This document shows, in pieces, positions 1 to 9,975 of a DNA stretch of 64,000 nucleotides. Position 1 is the stretch's first letter. Every line of letters starts with the position of its first letter. The notes below the pieces were generated by a model. The model was given only the letters and a program-made list of their open reading frames with translations. It was not told where the DNA came from and did no database searches. The translations under genes and the position numbers were made by a program. The stretch comes from Solibacillus sp. FSL H8-0523 (GTDB taxonomy: Bacteria > Bacillota > Bacilli > Bacillales_A > Planococcaceae), in NCBI RefSeq assembly GCF_038051985.1, contig NZ_CP150291.1, forward strand, positions 1,612,001-1,676,000, in the 5' to 3' direction.

Positions 1-3000
1 TTTAATTGGTACTCTATCTCATTATTGTAATCCGCAGAGCCTTCATCCATTAATCCCGAAATGGCTTTTGAGCGGTCTATTAAGAATTGAATATCGTCAA
101 TTTCCTCGTCAAAAGCACCCATTCGAGCATCAATCTTATCAATAGGAGATTGCAAAATTGCATTGTTTAAAGCTTGCATTTCAATTTTTAATTTTTCTGC
201 ACTGATTTTCATTGTATCTAGTGTTTCGGCAGATAGTGTTCCACTATTAATTAGTTTTTCAAGGAAAGCTAATTGTGCTCGATTCACATCTTGCATTTTC
301 GCCATTTGATCTTTGTTACGGTCTAATGTTGCACCATATCGCGCACTCGAAGTATCAAGTGTTTTAATCTTTTCATTTTCAAAATCTAAAATCCGTTGGT
401 AAGTTTCCTTTTTTTGATTGAATTCTTCTAAGTAAGAATTAATTACTCCTACTTCAAGTGAAGAAATGTTATTATCTATTTTTGGGATTTCGGCTTTGAT
501 TCTTACTAAATCTGATTGAATTTGATCGATTGCTTGCTGTTCTGTAGTAATAGAAGAAGGGGTAGAGGAAGATGATACTTTACCGCTTTTTGCTGCGGAA
601 ACATAACTTGCGGAATCAATAGCTTTGCCTGAAGCATTTCTCGTTTCGTAATGCAAATGTGAGCCTTTGGCACTTCCTGTTTCACCAATTGTTCCAATTT
701 GCATACCAGCAACAATTGTTTCACCGAGTTTCGCAATCGCTTTGTCAAGATGGGCATAGATATGCTTAACTCCCTTATCATCTTGAACAACAACGATATT
801 ACCATATGAACTAGCGTAGCCAGTTTGTTTTGAATTTCCACTAGCAATTACTTTTCCACTAATATTAGCATCAAGTCGTTGACCAGTAACACCATCAATG
901 TCAGTACCTTCATGCATTTTTCTAACGCCAGAAATAGGGTGGTTACGCATACCAAAGCTAGAAGTAATCGTTCCGTCCCAGCCATTAAGATTTTTTGAGG
1001 TAGAAGAAGAGGTGATAGTGCCTGTCTGTTGAACCTTGCCAGATTTAATTTGTTTTTCTAATGCTGCGGCTTGCTCAATTAATAATTTCTTCTTATCTTG
1101 TTCCAGCTTAATTTCCTGCTGCAAAGATGCACGATATTCTTTACTATAAGTTGTCATACCATTGCGTAATAGTTGTTGTTTTTCAATTTCTGCATTAACC
1201 GCTTCAAGAGCTTGTTTATATTTATCTGTAATATAAATAGATTCTTTTGTACTTTTCTCAGTAGATTTAGCAGTTTTATCTTGAGCCTTTTCGACTCTAT
1301 CTAATGCTGTTAATACACCACTAGCCTGTGTATTTCTTAAACCCTCAAGAGATGCCAGCTCTGCTAATTTACTAGCGTAAGGTTCTGCTTTTTGAGTAAG
1401 ACGCATTAACGCTTTACCAAGATCGTCTACTCTTTGTTTATTTTGCTCAGTTACTCCTTCTGCCATTAATTCATCAAATTCAATTTGAGCTTTTTGTGAA
1501 AGTTTATAATAAGCCATAGTTAAATCATCAAGTGCGGCAATGTTTGCGTTAATAAGTCTTATACGAGCATTAGTTTCAGTAAATTGTTTAACAGTAGCTT
1601 CTTCTTCTGCGGTAAGCAAATTCTTTTTAGAAGCTTCCACAGCTTTCAATAGAATATCCTGAGCTTTACTTTCTGCTTTAAGGCTATCAATTCGCAATTC
1701 ACCTTCTTTTACAAGGTGAGGGTATAGAAGAGCCAGTTTTTGCTTAGTATCTATTAGCGCTAACTCTTGTTCTGCTGTTCTTACTGTTGCTGAGGTTAAA
1801 TTTTCATAACTAAAAATCAAATCTTCTGTATCAGAAATTAATTTTGCGGAAACACCAGCTACTTGCTCTGCTCCACTACTCAATTCTTTCAGTGAGGCTA
1901 CGTATTTTTGTAATTCTTCTGAAGCTTTTCCAGAACTTTCACCTGACTCATCAAGAGCAAAAGCTTGCGCTCTCGCTGACTCAATAGATACATTATTTGT
2001 TTCTGCGTATTCTCTCACAGTCTGTTCGGCAAGGATTAATTTTGCAATATAAGTGTCCACCGCGTTTGCAGCATTTATATATTCAGTTGAATTTTCACCT
2101 AAAGAGTCTCCATCTGAATTTTTAAGATTGGTAGAAAGTACTTTTTTAAGCGCCTCTCCATACTCTTCTAAATTAGACTTTTTTCCGTTAAAAGTATCAT
2201 CAGTTGCATTTTTGAAAGTTTCGATTGCAAAGGAAGCGTCCTTCAATGCTTCATGTATATCATCGTCTTTAAAAACATTAGCAAAAATCTGAATTTCTTC
2301 GCCACTTTCGGCCGTTTGGATAAAATCATTGAGCATATTACTAGCAAGCTCTTTTGCTGAATCGTTCATTTTTGTATGAGCATTAATGACAGTTTCCGCG
2401 TCTTTAAGGGCTGCTTGAGCGAGATAATTACTAGCTATTTCCACTTCAGTAGTGTAAAGCTGATAAACCCCCATACGGTCAATCAAATCATCTGCAATTC
2501 TTGCCATTTTGTTAGAAAGAGTTGTATTACCTTCTTCTGCATATTTAACACGCATTGTTTCATAATGGATAATGGCTTTTTCCATGTCTTGTAGGTTTTT
2601 GATTTCCTCTTTATAAACATAATTGCCTTTTGCTATACCATATCTGTGTGCAGCATTTTCGAAATTACCTAATGTATCATCTGCAAGTATATTGTAGCTT
2701 TTTACATTTTCTTGCGAAAGTTCTAGTTTTTCTTTATTTTCTCTGTCTTGTTGGATTTTCAGAAGGCGTTCTTCTGCTTCAACTTGAGCTTCTAATAATT
2801 TTATTTTGCTATTTATTACACCGCTTGATTGAAGAATACTATTTCCATAAGAATCTTCATAAGCAATAAGACTAGGCATTAATACAGCTAATTCGTTTTG
2901 AACCTCGTAGTATCTTTGTTGTGTTTCTAGTGATGGATTATTCTGCATCATATCTTGAAGTATTGAGTATTGTTTCGTTAATTCTTTAATAGAATCTCTA

Positions 3001-5414
3001 CTAGTTAAATAAGATTCCGAAACCGCTCTATTTTCAGCATCTATTTTTTCTTGAGTTTCACGCATTTTAGTCATATTGCGTAATACATATTCAATACCAA
3101 CGCCTAATGCAAGTAACGCTACGCCAACTCCAGTTGATGCAAGTAAAGCTTTCATCGATGCACCTAACATTGTAATTCTGGCAGTAAGGGCTGTTAATTT
3201 AGCTCCTAAACCCGCACTAAGTACTCCTGTTGATATAAAAGAAGATGATGTTAAAGCCATACTGCCAACTAGCGCTTTGAATTTGGTACTTAAAAGCGTT
3301 ACGCCAACGCCAACGGTAGCAAGAATAATAGGTAAAGCACCTATTGTACCCGAAACATTACTTAATACACCCATTATACCGCTAAAAGCTTTAAGACTTT
3401 GGATCATTCCCTCTGTTAAGAAAGCTTCTCCCATCGCAATTGCAAGCTTTTCAATTTCCACTCGCGCTAAATTAATACGGGCTTGTAAAGAGTTCATATA
3501 GCGTTCGTTCTCTTCATTTGCAGAACCAACAGAATTAACAGAAGTCTCATACATTTGTCTGTACAATGAATTCGCGCTTCCTAAATCATTTAATAATATC
3601 TGCATACGAGTAAGATGATGTTTTCCTGCTAATCCTTCAGTAACAGTAATTCTTTCAACTTCAGTAAGATCTTTTACTTTATTCGCAACCTCAGTATAAA
3701 CTTCTACAACATCACGAATATTTCCATCATCATCACTTAATTTTACGCCTACCATTGCTAATGCATCTTGCCCTGGCTGACCAACTAAGCGAGGGAGCAC
3801 ATTTTTCAAGAAATTTCCAATTTCTGTCCCACTTTGCTTGGTCGCGGCCGTTAAGCTTCCGATTATGGCATTAGTTTGATTGAAATCAATATTCATAGCT
3901 TTTGCTGAGGCCGCAGCTCGGCTATGGCCTTGCGCGAGCTTTTCCAATGTCGTGCTATAATTATTCGAAATTTCGTTCCACGAATCTATTACTTTTGAAC
4001 CTTCAGAAACTTCCATCTGCCATTGAATAATCGTTGCTGTCAAATACTCTGCGGCTTTTTGTGAGGTGATCTCACCAACGTTTGCGGCAACGAGTCCAAT
4101 ATTTGAAAGGTCTACAAGCTCTTGTCCCTTAAATCCTTGTCTACCAAATTCTGTATATGCGTCTAAAACTTGACTTATACTTTGTCCGAAGCGTTCTGCT
4201 GATGCCGTAGCTGAATCAAAGAGCTTTTCAAAATCTGTATCTGCCGACATAACTTTTGCTAAAGAGGTCATTTTAGTATCAATATCTACTATGATACTCA
4301 TAAATTCTCTAGCAGTTCTTATAGATGAGTAGAAAATAGTGGTAGCTGCCATCCAAATGGGAAATTTTGTCATCGCTATTTTGAACGAGTCTATTAGTCC
4401 TATGTTGGTACGTGATGTTTCTGTCGCAAGAGCTTTTAATTGATTTAGTTCAGATTGAGTACGTTTTAATGTTGTATTGAAATCTTTAGCGGAAATATCC
4501 ATTCTACCTAAATCGATAATTAATTTTCTTCCAGCATCAGTACTGAATGTATTTTTTTGTGCCCGCATAGCGCGTTCAATTTCAGACACTAAATTTTTAC
4601 GTTTAATGTCATTTTCAATAATTCGTTTTTGCTCAAGCTCTTGCTCTTTCAATGCCTTTGCTTGATCTCTAATCGCTTGAGCAGCATTTTTATTACGAAG
4701 AACCATTTCACTCAAATCAGCATTCAATTTTCCGAAACTATTTACATCTGTTTCTTTAACTGCTCTCGAAAGCTGTTTGAATTGTTCAACTGTAATTTTA
4801 CCTTCAAGTGTTAAACTTCGGATTCTATTTCTAAAATCCTCTGTGCTTTTTGCAGCAACACTTAATTCTTTATGCACCTCTTGAATTTGATGGGGTATCC
4901 AAATACTATTAAGCTGTCCCTTATTGGACATCATAGCGTCTTGTTTGAAATTAATATGAGTTGTGATTCCATCTTTTTCAAAGGAAGCTTTGATTTTTTT
5001 TAGGTTTTTTTGTCCTTCAACTACATCAAAATCAACTTTAACGTTAGGATTTAACTTTTGTAGCGCTCTTTTTATGCTTTCAATATCTGTAAGTGCGTGT
5101 TCTTTTGAAAATAAATCCTTCATGCCTAGTGATTCACCAGTTTGTTTTAGGATTTTATCAACTTCTGCTTTTGTTTTTGCAACTGAACTAGTAATTCCGT
5201 CAGTAGCTTTCTTTGCGTTGTCTGAAAATTTAGAGAAGTCCATATTAGACAATTTTTCTAATGCTTTTATCGCTTCTTTGCTAATACCAATTTTAACAGT
5301 AAGACCGCTAAGTGTTTTTGAAAAACTATCTAATTGTCTTTGAATATCCTCTCTATCTGAAGTATCAATACCTAACTTCGCTAATAACGTAATATGGTTA
5401 TTTGTTTTAGACAT
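1..5414 (-). CDS. Phage tail tape-measure protein with internal M23 peptidase domain (3' end outside window)
   Basis: An open frame runs from an ATG at 5414 (GGAGC ribosome site) to the left edge, at least 1,804 residues. It is long, coiled-coil rich and Ala/Lys/Glu rich, with a hydrophobic stretch at about residues 640-780, as in TP901-type tape measures. A LytM/M23 zinc peptidase domain lies at about residues 1500-1600: H1501-x-G-x-D1505, a YAHL motif and an intact HLHYE motif (H1586, H1588), all in the same frame. It should set tail length, and the peptidase may open peptidoglycan during DNA ejection. It lies downstream of the major tail protein and two small tail genes, the expected position. 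Length, position and the M23 motif are seen; the ejection role is family knowledge. Confidence 0.93.
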   Translation of the reverse strand, partial: MSKTNNHITLLAKLGIDTSDREDIQRQLDSFSKTLSGLTVKIGISKEAIKALEKLSNMDFSKFSDNAKKATDGITSSVAKTKAEVDKILKQTGESLGMKDLFSKEHALTDIESIKRALQKLNPNVKVDFDVVEGQKNLKKIKASFEKDGITTHINFKQDAMMSNKGQLNSIWIPHQIQEVHKELSVAAKSTEDFRNRIRSLTLEGKITVEQFKQLSRAVKETDVNSFGKLNADLSEMVLRNKNAAQAIRDQAKALKEQELEQKRIIENDIKRKNLVSEIERAMRAQKNTFSTDAGRKLIIDLGRMDISAKDFNTTLKRTQSELNQLKALATETSRTNIGLIDSFKIAMTKFPIWMAATTIFYSSIRTAREFMSIIVDIDTKMTSLAKVMSADTDFEKLFDSATASAERFGQSISQVLDAYTEFGRQGFKGQELVDLSNIGLVAANVGEITSQKAAEYLTATIIQWQMEVSEGSKVIDSWNEISNNYSTTLEKLAQGHSRAAASAKAMNIDFNQTNAIIGSLTAATKQSGTEIGNFLKNVLPRLVGQPGQDALAMVGVKLSDDDGNIRDVVEVYTEVANKVKDLTEVERITVTEGLAGKHHLTRMQILLNDLGSANSLYRQMYETSVNSVGSANEENERYMNSLQARINLARVEIEKLAIAMGEAFLTEGMIQSLKAFSGIMGVLSNVSGTIGALPIILATVGVGVTLLSTKFKALVGSMALTSSSFISTGVLSAGLGAKLTALTARITMLGASMKALLASTGVGVALLALGVGIEYVLRNMTKMRETQEKIDAENRAVSESYLTSRDSIKELTKQYSILQDMMQNNPSLETQQRYYEVQNELAVLMPSLIAYEDSYGNSILQSSGVINSKIKLLEAQVEAEERLLKIQQDRENKEKLELSQENVKSYNILADDTLGNFENAAHRYGIAKGNYVYKEEIKNLQDMEKAIIHYETMRVKYAEEGNTTLSNKMARIADDLIDRMGVYQLYTTEVEIASNYLAQAALKDAETVINAHTKMNDSAKELASNMLNDFIQTAESGEEIQIFANVFKDDDIHEALKDASFAIETFKNATDDTFNGKKSNLEEYGEALKKVLSTNLKNSDGDSLGENSTEYINAANAVDTYIAKLILAEQTVREYAETNNVSIESARAQAFALDESGESSGKASEELQKYVASLKELSSGAEQVAGVSAKLISDTEDLIFSYENLTSATVRTAEQELALIDTKQKLALLYPHLVKEGELRIDSLKAESKAQDILLKAVEASKKNLLTAEEEATVKQFTETNARIRLINANIAALDDLTMAYYKLSQKAQIEFDELMAEGVTEQNKQRVDDLGKALMRLTQKAEPYASKLAELASLEGLRNTQASGVLTALDRVEKAQDKTAKSTEKSTKESIYITDKYKQALEAVNAEIEKQQLLRNGMTTYSKEYRASLQQEIKLEQDKKKLLIEQAAALEKQIKSGKVQQTGTITSSSTSKNLNGWDGTITSSFGMRNHPISGVRKMHEGTDIDGVTGQRLDANISGKVIASGNSKQTGYASSYGNIVVVQDDKGVKHIYAHLDKAIAKLGETIVAGMQIGTIGETGSAKGSHLHYETRNASGKAIDSASYVSAAKSGKVSSSSTPSSITTEQQAIDQIQSDLVRIKAEIPKIDNNISSLEVGVINSYLEEFNQKKETYQRILDFENEKIKTLDTSSARYGATLDRNKDQMAKMQDVNRAQLAFLEKLINSGTLSAETLDTMKISAEKLKIEMQALNNAILQSPIDKIDARMGAFDEEIDDIQFLIDRSKAISGLMDEGSADYNNEIEYQL

Positions 5415-5445
5415 TTTATTGCTCCTTTCTCTAGTGTAAGCAAAA

Positions 5446-5476
5446 GAAAAAAGCGACCCATTTACGTTGAGTCGCT
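5446..5476 (-). terminator. Rho-independent terminator after the lipoprotein gene
   Basis: Stem AGCGAC/GTCGCT followed on the minus strand by a run of T. It lies between the lipoprotein gene and the tape-measure start, so the tape measure may need readthrough or its own promoter. Confidence 0.7.
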
Positions 5477-5510
5477 AGAAAAGATTTATATTTAATTGGG
5501 AGGGGGAGGA

Positions 5511-6074
5511 CTAGTTGCTGTCTGTAAATAATTTGTATTTATCGAGTTTATCAATGAAAACGAGGTATGATGGTTTAGTTAACCGACTATATTTACTTGC
5601 GGTTTCTCTATAATGCCCTTCATATGAATTCACATAATCCCTCATTGACTGTGCAAATAATTCATCATAATACAATACTTCTGAAAAACTTTTATTAATT
5701 TCAAAGTCTGCGTTTGCGGAAGGGGTAATATAAATTCCTTTAACAAACACATGATAATCTTCTATTGCGGCTACAAATTCAGCTTTAAATTCACTATCAG
5801 TGCGCAAAAGGCTATTTTCATTAAGTTGTTTTTGAAGTTCATTTATCTTAATTAAGCGAGGGTTTATCCCAGCAATATAACGCATAGATTCCTCAAACAT
5901 ATTAACTGAAACAGTGCCATTCGCAACGCTATCTGGGTACAAACTTAAATCAATGGATGATTCAGAATCGACACTAATCAAACTCATACCGTCACCCTCT
6001 AAGTTAAATTCTTCATCACAACTAACCAACAGTAGGGGGGTAGCTAATAATAATCCAATAAGTTTTGCTTTCAA
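5511..6074 (-). CDS. Predicted phage lipoprotein
   Basis: 187 aa starting at TTG 6074, five bases after AAGGAGATGG. The N-terminus is a type II signal peptide: MKAK, a hydrophobic core, then a lipobox LVSC with Cys19. The mature part is polar and helical with no recognised domain. It lies between the tail-chaperone-position genes and the tape measure, an odd place for an exported protein. Some temperate phages make lipoproteins that bind the tape measure and block superinfection (Ltp of TP-J34), so exclusion is a possible role by analogy only. A virion or host-surface role cannot be excluded. Confidence 0.8.
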   Translation of the reverse strand: MKAKLIGLLLATPLLLVSCDEEFNLEGDGMSLISVDSESSIDLSLYPDSVANGTVSVNMFEESMRYIAGINPRLIKINELQKQLNENSLLRTDSEFKAEFVAAIEDYHVFVKGIYITPSANADFEINKSFSEVLYYDELFAQSMRDYVNSYEGHYRETASKYSRLTKPSYLVFIDKLDKYKLFTDSN

Positions 6075-6159
6075 ATGTCCATCTCCTTTATTAAAAAAAT
6101 ATATATGTAAATATTAGTGTTAACATATTATATTTAATTTAATCAAAGATGATGCACAA

Positions 6160-6630
6160 TTATTTAATTATAAAGCCATTTTCGACTAATGCATTTTTAA
6201 ATGCATCTAACAATTCAGTTGGATTTTCTCTAATTGCTCTAGCTGCTTCACCAATAAAATCACGTTCCTCTGTCCACGGCCCAGGGCGAGTTTTCCAATT
6301 ATTCTTAATACCATCAACGATTGTGTCGGTAATTAGTTTATTTTTTAATGTATCTTGCCCTTCAGTTAAATTCTCGAAAATGACATAAGCTTCACCATTC
6401 TCATTAATACCGAAATCAGTAATTCCCATATTCTGAATATCAGATAAACCACCATCATGTTCTCTGCGAACATACTCCTCAGTTTCAAAAGCACCGTATA
6501 CCACATCATATACAGCTTGAGACATTGCCATAATTATGACAGACTCAACTTGTCTTGATCTACCTAAAATCTCTGGGAAAAGCATTGTCAGATATTTTTC
6601 TAAATCATCATATTTTGTAAATTTAGGCAT
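6160..6630 (-). CDS. Tail-assembly-region protein, function unknown
   Basis: 156 aa, soluble, no recognised motif. Its ATG lies within the last codons of the upstream gene (8-base overlap), so the two are probably translationally coupled. It sits where the second tail-assembly chaperone ORF lies in siphoviruses, between the major tail protein and the tape measure. No slippery site joins it to its neighbour, and reaching its frame from the upstream gene would need a +1 shift. The chaperone role is inferred from position. Confidence 0.7.
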   Translation of the reverse strand: MPKFTKYDDLEKYLTMLFPEILGRSRQVESVIIMAMSQAVYDVVYGAFETEEYVRREHDGGLSDIQNMGITDFGINENGEAYVIFENLTEGQDTLKNKLITDTIVDGIKNNWKTRPGPWTEERDFIGEAARAIRENPTELLDAFKNALVENGFIIK

Positions 6631-7156
6631 CTGTTTTGCCCACTTGTTTCTGCATTAAAGGATGGAGCACCGTTTGAGCAGCTTCATTTCGAGTATGTTC
6701 TTCCAGCTCGGCAATTTGACCAGCCAATTGCGCAAAAGTTCCAATTCGTTCTAAGACTTTTGAAACTTCATTAGGATCAAACACATCGCTAAACATTGTT
6801 TCAAAAAGCCCAATAGCGACTAATTGATTAAAAATATTAACTTGCTTATCTAAAGTAGCAGGAATTTCGTCATATAAATTAGTCATGTACTTTAAAATTA
6901 AAAAGAAAATATATTGAATAAAGATTTCATCATCATCTTTAAAGAAATTAAGATTATTTTTTTTATCGAATTCGAGGTTACTGTAAGCTTCTTTCATAAG
7001 TGATTCAATGCGTGTATTATCAAATACTTTATAGTACTGAATATAAATATTTTCTTCCTCATTAATTACATGAATAGAAGGGGTCGTTACATCGTTATAT
7101 TTCTTAGCAATATCTTTCAAGTTAATCTTTTTTTTGCGCTTTTTATTTTGTTTCAT
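6623..7156 (-). CDS. Putative tail assembly chaperone
   Basis: 177 aa with a very basic start (KQNKKRKKK) and a helical body. It is the first gene after the major tail protein and its terminator-like hairpin, the standard slot for the gpG-like tail chaperone. Good ribosome site (GGAGG) before ATG 7156. The assignment rests on synteny; no signature is recognised. Confidence 0.65.
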   Translation of the reverse strand: MKQNKKRKKKINLKDIAKKYNDVTTPSIHVINEEENIYIQYYKVFDNTRIESLMKEAYSNLEFDKKNNLNFFKDDDEIFIQYIFFLILKYMTNLYDEIPATLDKQVNIFNQLVAIGLFETMFSDVFDPNEVSKVLERIGTFAQLAGQIAELEEHTRNEAAQTVLHPLMQKQVGKTDA

Positions 7157-7208
7157 AAGTCTTCCTCCTTGTTTTCATTTACATCACTTTGTAAAGCAAT
7201 GTTTATGT

Positions 7209-7242
7209 AAAAAAAAGAAGTTGAGAAATTAATCCCAACTTC
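7209..7242 (-). terminator. Terminator-like hairpin after the major tail gene
   Basis: Stem GAAGTTG/CAACTTC with an eight-T run on the minus strand. It probably lowers transcription from the abundant major tail gene into the chaperone and tape-measure genes. Confidence 0.7.
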
Positions 7243-7257
7243 TAAAAATTTATTTAT
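7243..7257 (-). repeat. AT-rich promoter-type element (copy after major tail gene)
   Basis: On the minus strand this reads ATAAATAAATTTTT, the same element found upstream of many promoters in this window. Here it is followed by the hairpin at 7209-7242 and no clear -10 lies at 45 or 56 bp, so function at this copy is uncertain. Confidence 0.5.
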
Positions 7258-7266
7258 GTTATTTAA

Positions 7267-8010
7267 TTAAGTGCGTGGAACTTCAACTAATTCGCCCATT
7301 ACAGTTGAACCTTGTGGAGCAAGGATTGCAAAAGTAACTTCTGGCGTAATAACTGAACCAGATTCAAGACTGAAACTGAAGTCTCCAGATGGCATTGCTT
7401 CATCAAAAACAAAATAGATGTCAGAATAAACTTCCGCTGTCTCTAGTGAGTAAGCAATAGTGTGTAATTCTACGCGATATTTTTTAGAGAATTTAGAAGC
7501 ATCGAATTGAATACGATTACCTGTTACTTGTTCATAATATGAAACTGTAACTTTATCTCCCGCTGCATTAACGAAATCTGAAGGTAAAAGAATTTCACCA
7601 GTTGTAAACGTTGCAACTTCTTGCTCACCATCAACATTTGTAACGCGCACTGTATTATTGATTGGTGTTCCAGTAATTGTTACTTTAAATGAGCCAGGTG
7701 TTCCTGTAACTGCTGCTGCTTGCACTGTTTCAATTTTTGTAACTCTAACCGTTTCACCTTCTTCAACTTCTACACCTTGTTGCATTGCTAACCATTCTAA
7801 GTCAACCGTAGCTGAACGTAAATTTAAATCTAGTGCTTTATCAGTACGGATTTTAAAAATACGACCATTTCCGATACCAGCTCGTAAGTCTTCCTCTGAA
7901 ATAGATCCTTGAAGCCCACTAAGTTGTAATTGAGCATAGATAGCAGTCTTACCAGTTTGTTTATCAATTACTACGCAATCCGCTACGTCTTGCATTACTA
8001 ATTTAGCCAT
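7267..8010 (-). CDS. Major tail (tube) protein
   Basis: 247 aa, beta-rich and low in Cys, with a strong ribosome site (AGGAGG). The central region (about residues 85-170) is Gly/Thr/Val rich. It forms the tail tube in a siphovirus by position: after the neck genes, before the chaperones and tape measure, and bounded by hairpins on both sides as expected for a highly expressed structural gene. Function is inferred from synteny and composition. Confidence 0.8.
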   Translation of the reverse strand: MAKLVMQDVADCVVIDKQTGKTAIYAQLQLSGLQGSISEEDLRAGIGNGRIFKIRTDKALDLNLRSATVDLEWLAMQQGVEVEEGETVRVTKIETVQAAAVTGTPGSFKVTITGTPINNTVRVTNVDGEQEVATFTTGEILLPSDFVNAAGDKVTVSYYEQVTGNRIQFDASKFSKKYRVELHTIAYSLETAEVYSDIYFVFDEAMPSGDFSFSLESGSVITPEVTFAILAPQGSTVMGELVEVPRT

Positions 8011-8044
8011 TTATTTTCCTCCTAAAATTAATTTCTTTTTACAT

Positions 8045-8071
8045 AAAAAAAACATGTCCAATTAGAACATG
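8045..8071 (-). terminator. Hairpin overlapping the 3' end of the upstream neck gene
   Basis: Stem CATGT/ACATG with a run of eight T on the minus strand. It overlaps the stop codon at 8062. Confidence 0.6.
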
Positions 8072-8790
8072 CTTCCAAATTTCTTATCAAAACTATCTTT
8101 TTCAATCACATGTGATTCCCGTTCATAAAGATTTAAATGTTTATTCCAGGATTCAATTTTTACTTTTTCACTAACTGTTGCAAATAAAGTGGAAGTTTGA
8201 TAATCGAATATTGCGCCCATACGATAATAAGTCGCATACACTTGATATACCGTCATTTCACAAACATCTTTAAATGAATTTGTTGTACCAGCTACTATTG
8301 AAGAAACTATATCTGTAAAAGATGATTCGCCACTTGTTTGTTGCTTATAGCTTCGGCTCATTTCAATACCCCTCTGTATTTCGGGATTAGGGGAAACCAT
8401 TTCTTCACTAAGTAAATTCATTTCCATAATGAGTTGCCTATATTGCACAAATAAATTTTCATCACTTAGAATTATTTCTGCGGGATCTTCAATTTCTGGT
8501 TTGGGGGATATTAATAAAGTGAAAAATTTTTTATAAATTTCAAATAGGGAAGGTTCGCTTTTCACTAAATCGAACAGCGTGAGTTGCTTTATGCTTTCAA
8601 GTAAATTCAGAGCATTTTCGTCCTTTTCATCAATATGCTTTTTATATTGATAATACAGATGAAGTATATTTTGAGTTATTAAACTTAGTGAAGTAATATT
8701 CACTAAATACTCTTTATAAGTTAAAAATCTAACTTCTCCAATTAATGTTTTTACAGGTTCACCAAATATATATAAGTCTTTTTCATCCAT
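8062..8790 (-). CDS. Neck/tail-region structural protein, function unknown
   Basis: 242 aa, helical and acidic, start ATG 8790. It lies between the tail-terminator-like gene and the major tail gene. No motif is recognised. Possible roles by position are tail completion or a connector component. Confidence 0.65.
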   Translation of the reverse strand: MDEKDLYIFGEPVKTLIGEVRFLTYKEYLVNITSLSLITQNILHLYYQYKKHIDEKDENALNLLESIKQLTLFDLVKSEPSLFEIYKKFFTLLISPKPEIEDPAEIILSDENLFVQYRQLIMEMNLLSEEMVSPNPEIQRGIEMSRSYKQQTSGESSFTDIVSSIVAGTTNSFKDVCEMTVYQVYATYYRMGAIFDYQTSTLFATVSEKVKIESWNKHLNLYERESHVIEKDSFDKKFGSMF

Positions 8791-8804
8791 GTTTTATGGC
8801 CACC

Positions 8805-9311
8805 TCACTTTTTACTTGAGGTATATTCATAAAGATGGTCATACCGTCTATATTGTATTGGCGCAACCCTAGCATTGCCAGCTACATAGTCAAGGTGTCC
8901 AATCATACCCTTTAAGTTTTCTAATACAATTAGTTCATTAATTCGATCTGAAATCCAGATTGAGCGCATGTCAACTTCATAGTCTTCATGAGTATAAATA
9001 GTAATTGTAATTTCTTGAGTAGCTAAGAGATAGTTACTGTAAACCGCTCTGCGCCTGCCCGTAGAAATATAAAGCCGACATAAAGGCAATTCCTCTAAGT
9101 CATTCACTTTTTCCACAAGCATAATTCTTTGATCTATAATGTCCCAATAGTTATTCATGTTTTTCACGCTGGGGAGAGTAGAACTTAATGGATCTACTCC
9201 AGTTGTGCGTTTAGGTAAATACCAAAGCAAACGCAGCAATTCTTCATCGTTAATTAAAATTTGATAAACGCTATCGATTGCTTCACGCATAGTCCCTTTT
9301 TCAATTGCCAT
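8805..9311 (-). CDS. Putative tail terminator/completion protein
   Basis: 168 aa, mixed alpha/beta, AGGTGAATTC-type ribosome site. It lies two genes before the major tail protein in the neck block, where tail terminator proteins usually sit. The size fits that family, but no diagnostic motif is visible. Confidence 0.6.
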   Translation of the reverse strand: MAIEKGTMREAIDSVYQILINDEELLRLLWYLPKRTTGVDPLSSTLPSVKNMNNYWDIIDQRIMLVEKVNDLEELPLCRLYISTGRRRAVYSNYLLATQEITITIYTHEDYEVDMRSIWISDRINELIVLENLKGMIGHLDYVAGNARVAPIQYRRYDHLYEYTSSKK

Positions 9312-9322
9312 TAGAATTCACC

Positions 9323-9973
9323 TCACGTTTCGCGTTGCAATCTTATATCAACATATCCAACTTCATTAATCACTTTCTCATAAGAAATTGTAGTCACTTT
9401 ATACTGAGCATTGCGAAGAGTAATAATATAATTGATTTTTGGAATTTGTTGCGGATTATAAGGTAGTTTAATCATCATTGCACCATCTGGAAGGGGAATA
9501 GCGGAGTTATCAACAATGCTATAAATCTTTGTTGACATGACGCATGGAATTCGAAATACAGTAGGCGCTGTTGACTCATAAATAGGGCGCTTAAATTCAT
9601 CGTACCCAATTATAATTTTTGTTGCTTCTTTGGTTAACACAAACGTCTCATTGCAAAGCTCTACATACAATTGAGGATAAAGATCGTACTTTTTACAGTC
9701 TGTAGCCAAATAAATTGAATCATCATGGTACACATAGTCTCCAACATTTAAAACTGTTTCTGGCAAAAATAAGATGAGTCTTTTATAAAAAGTCTCTATA
9801 TCAGATATAATTACTGAATGATAATCAAGATTAGAATTCAAGCGAACTTTAGAAAGAGTAGGGGAGTTTAAAAAATCATTAATTATTTTTCTTTTTGATG
9901 CTTGATAAACTGCATCTTGCATACTAGAGCCTGACGCGTTAATTCTATTGCGGTAAGCATCGTATTCACCCAT
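9323..9973 (-). CDS. Putative head-closure/neck protein
   Basis: 216 aa from the second ATG (9973), eight bases after AAAGGAG; the first ATG at 9979 sits on the ribosome site and overlaps the previous stop. The C-terminal half is beta-rich, resembling head-tail stopper proteins. Position after the two small connector-like genes supports a neck role. Confidence 0.62.
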   Translation of the reverse strand: MGEYDAYRNRINASGSSMQDAVYQASKRKIINDFLNSPTLSKVRLNSNLDYHSVIISDIETFYKRLILFLPETVLNVGDYVYHDDSIYLATDCKKYDLYPQLYVELCNETFVLTKEATKIIIGYDEFKRPIYESTAPTVFRIPCVMSTKIYSIVDNSAIPLPDGAMMIKLPYNPQQIPKINYIITLRNAQYKVTTISYEKVINEVGYVDIRLQRET

Positions 9974-9975
9974 AA

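Noticed and set aside
6623-6630. Tail-chaperone frameshift (gpG-T type)
   Set aside because: The second frame would need a +1 shift, there is no slippery sequence, and the second gene has its own ATG.
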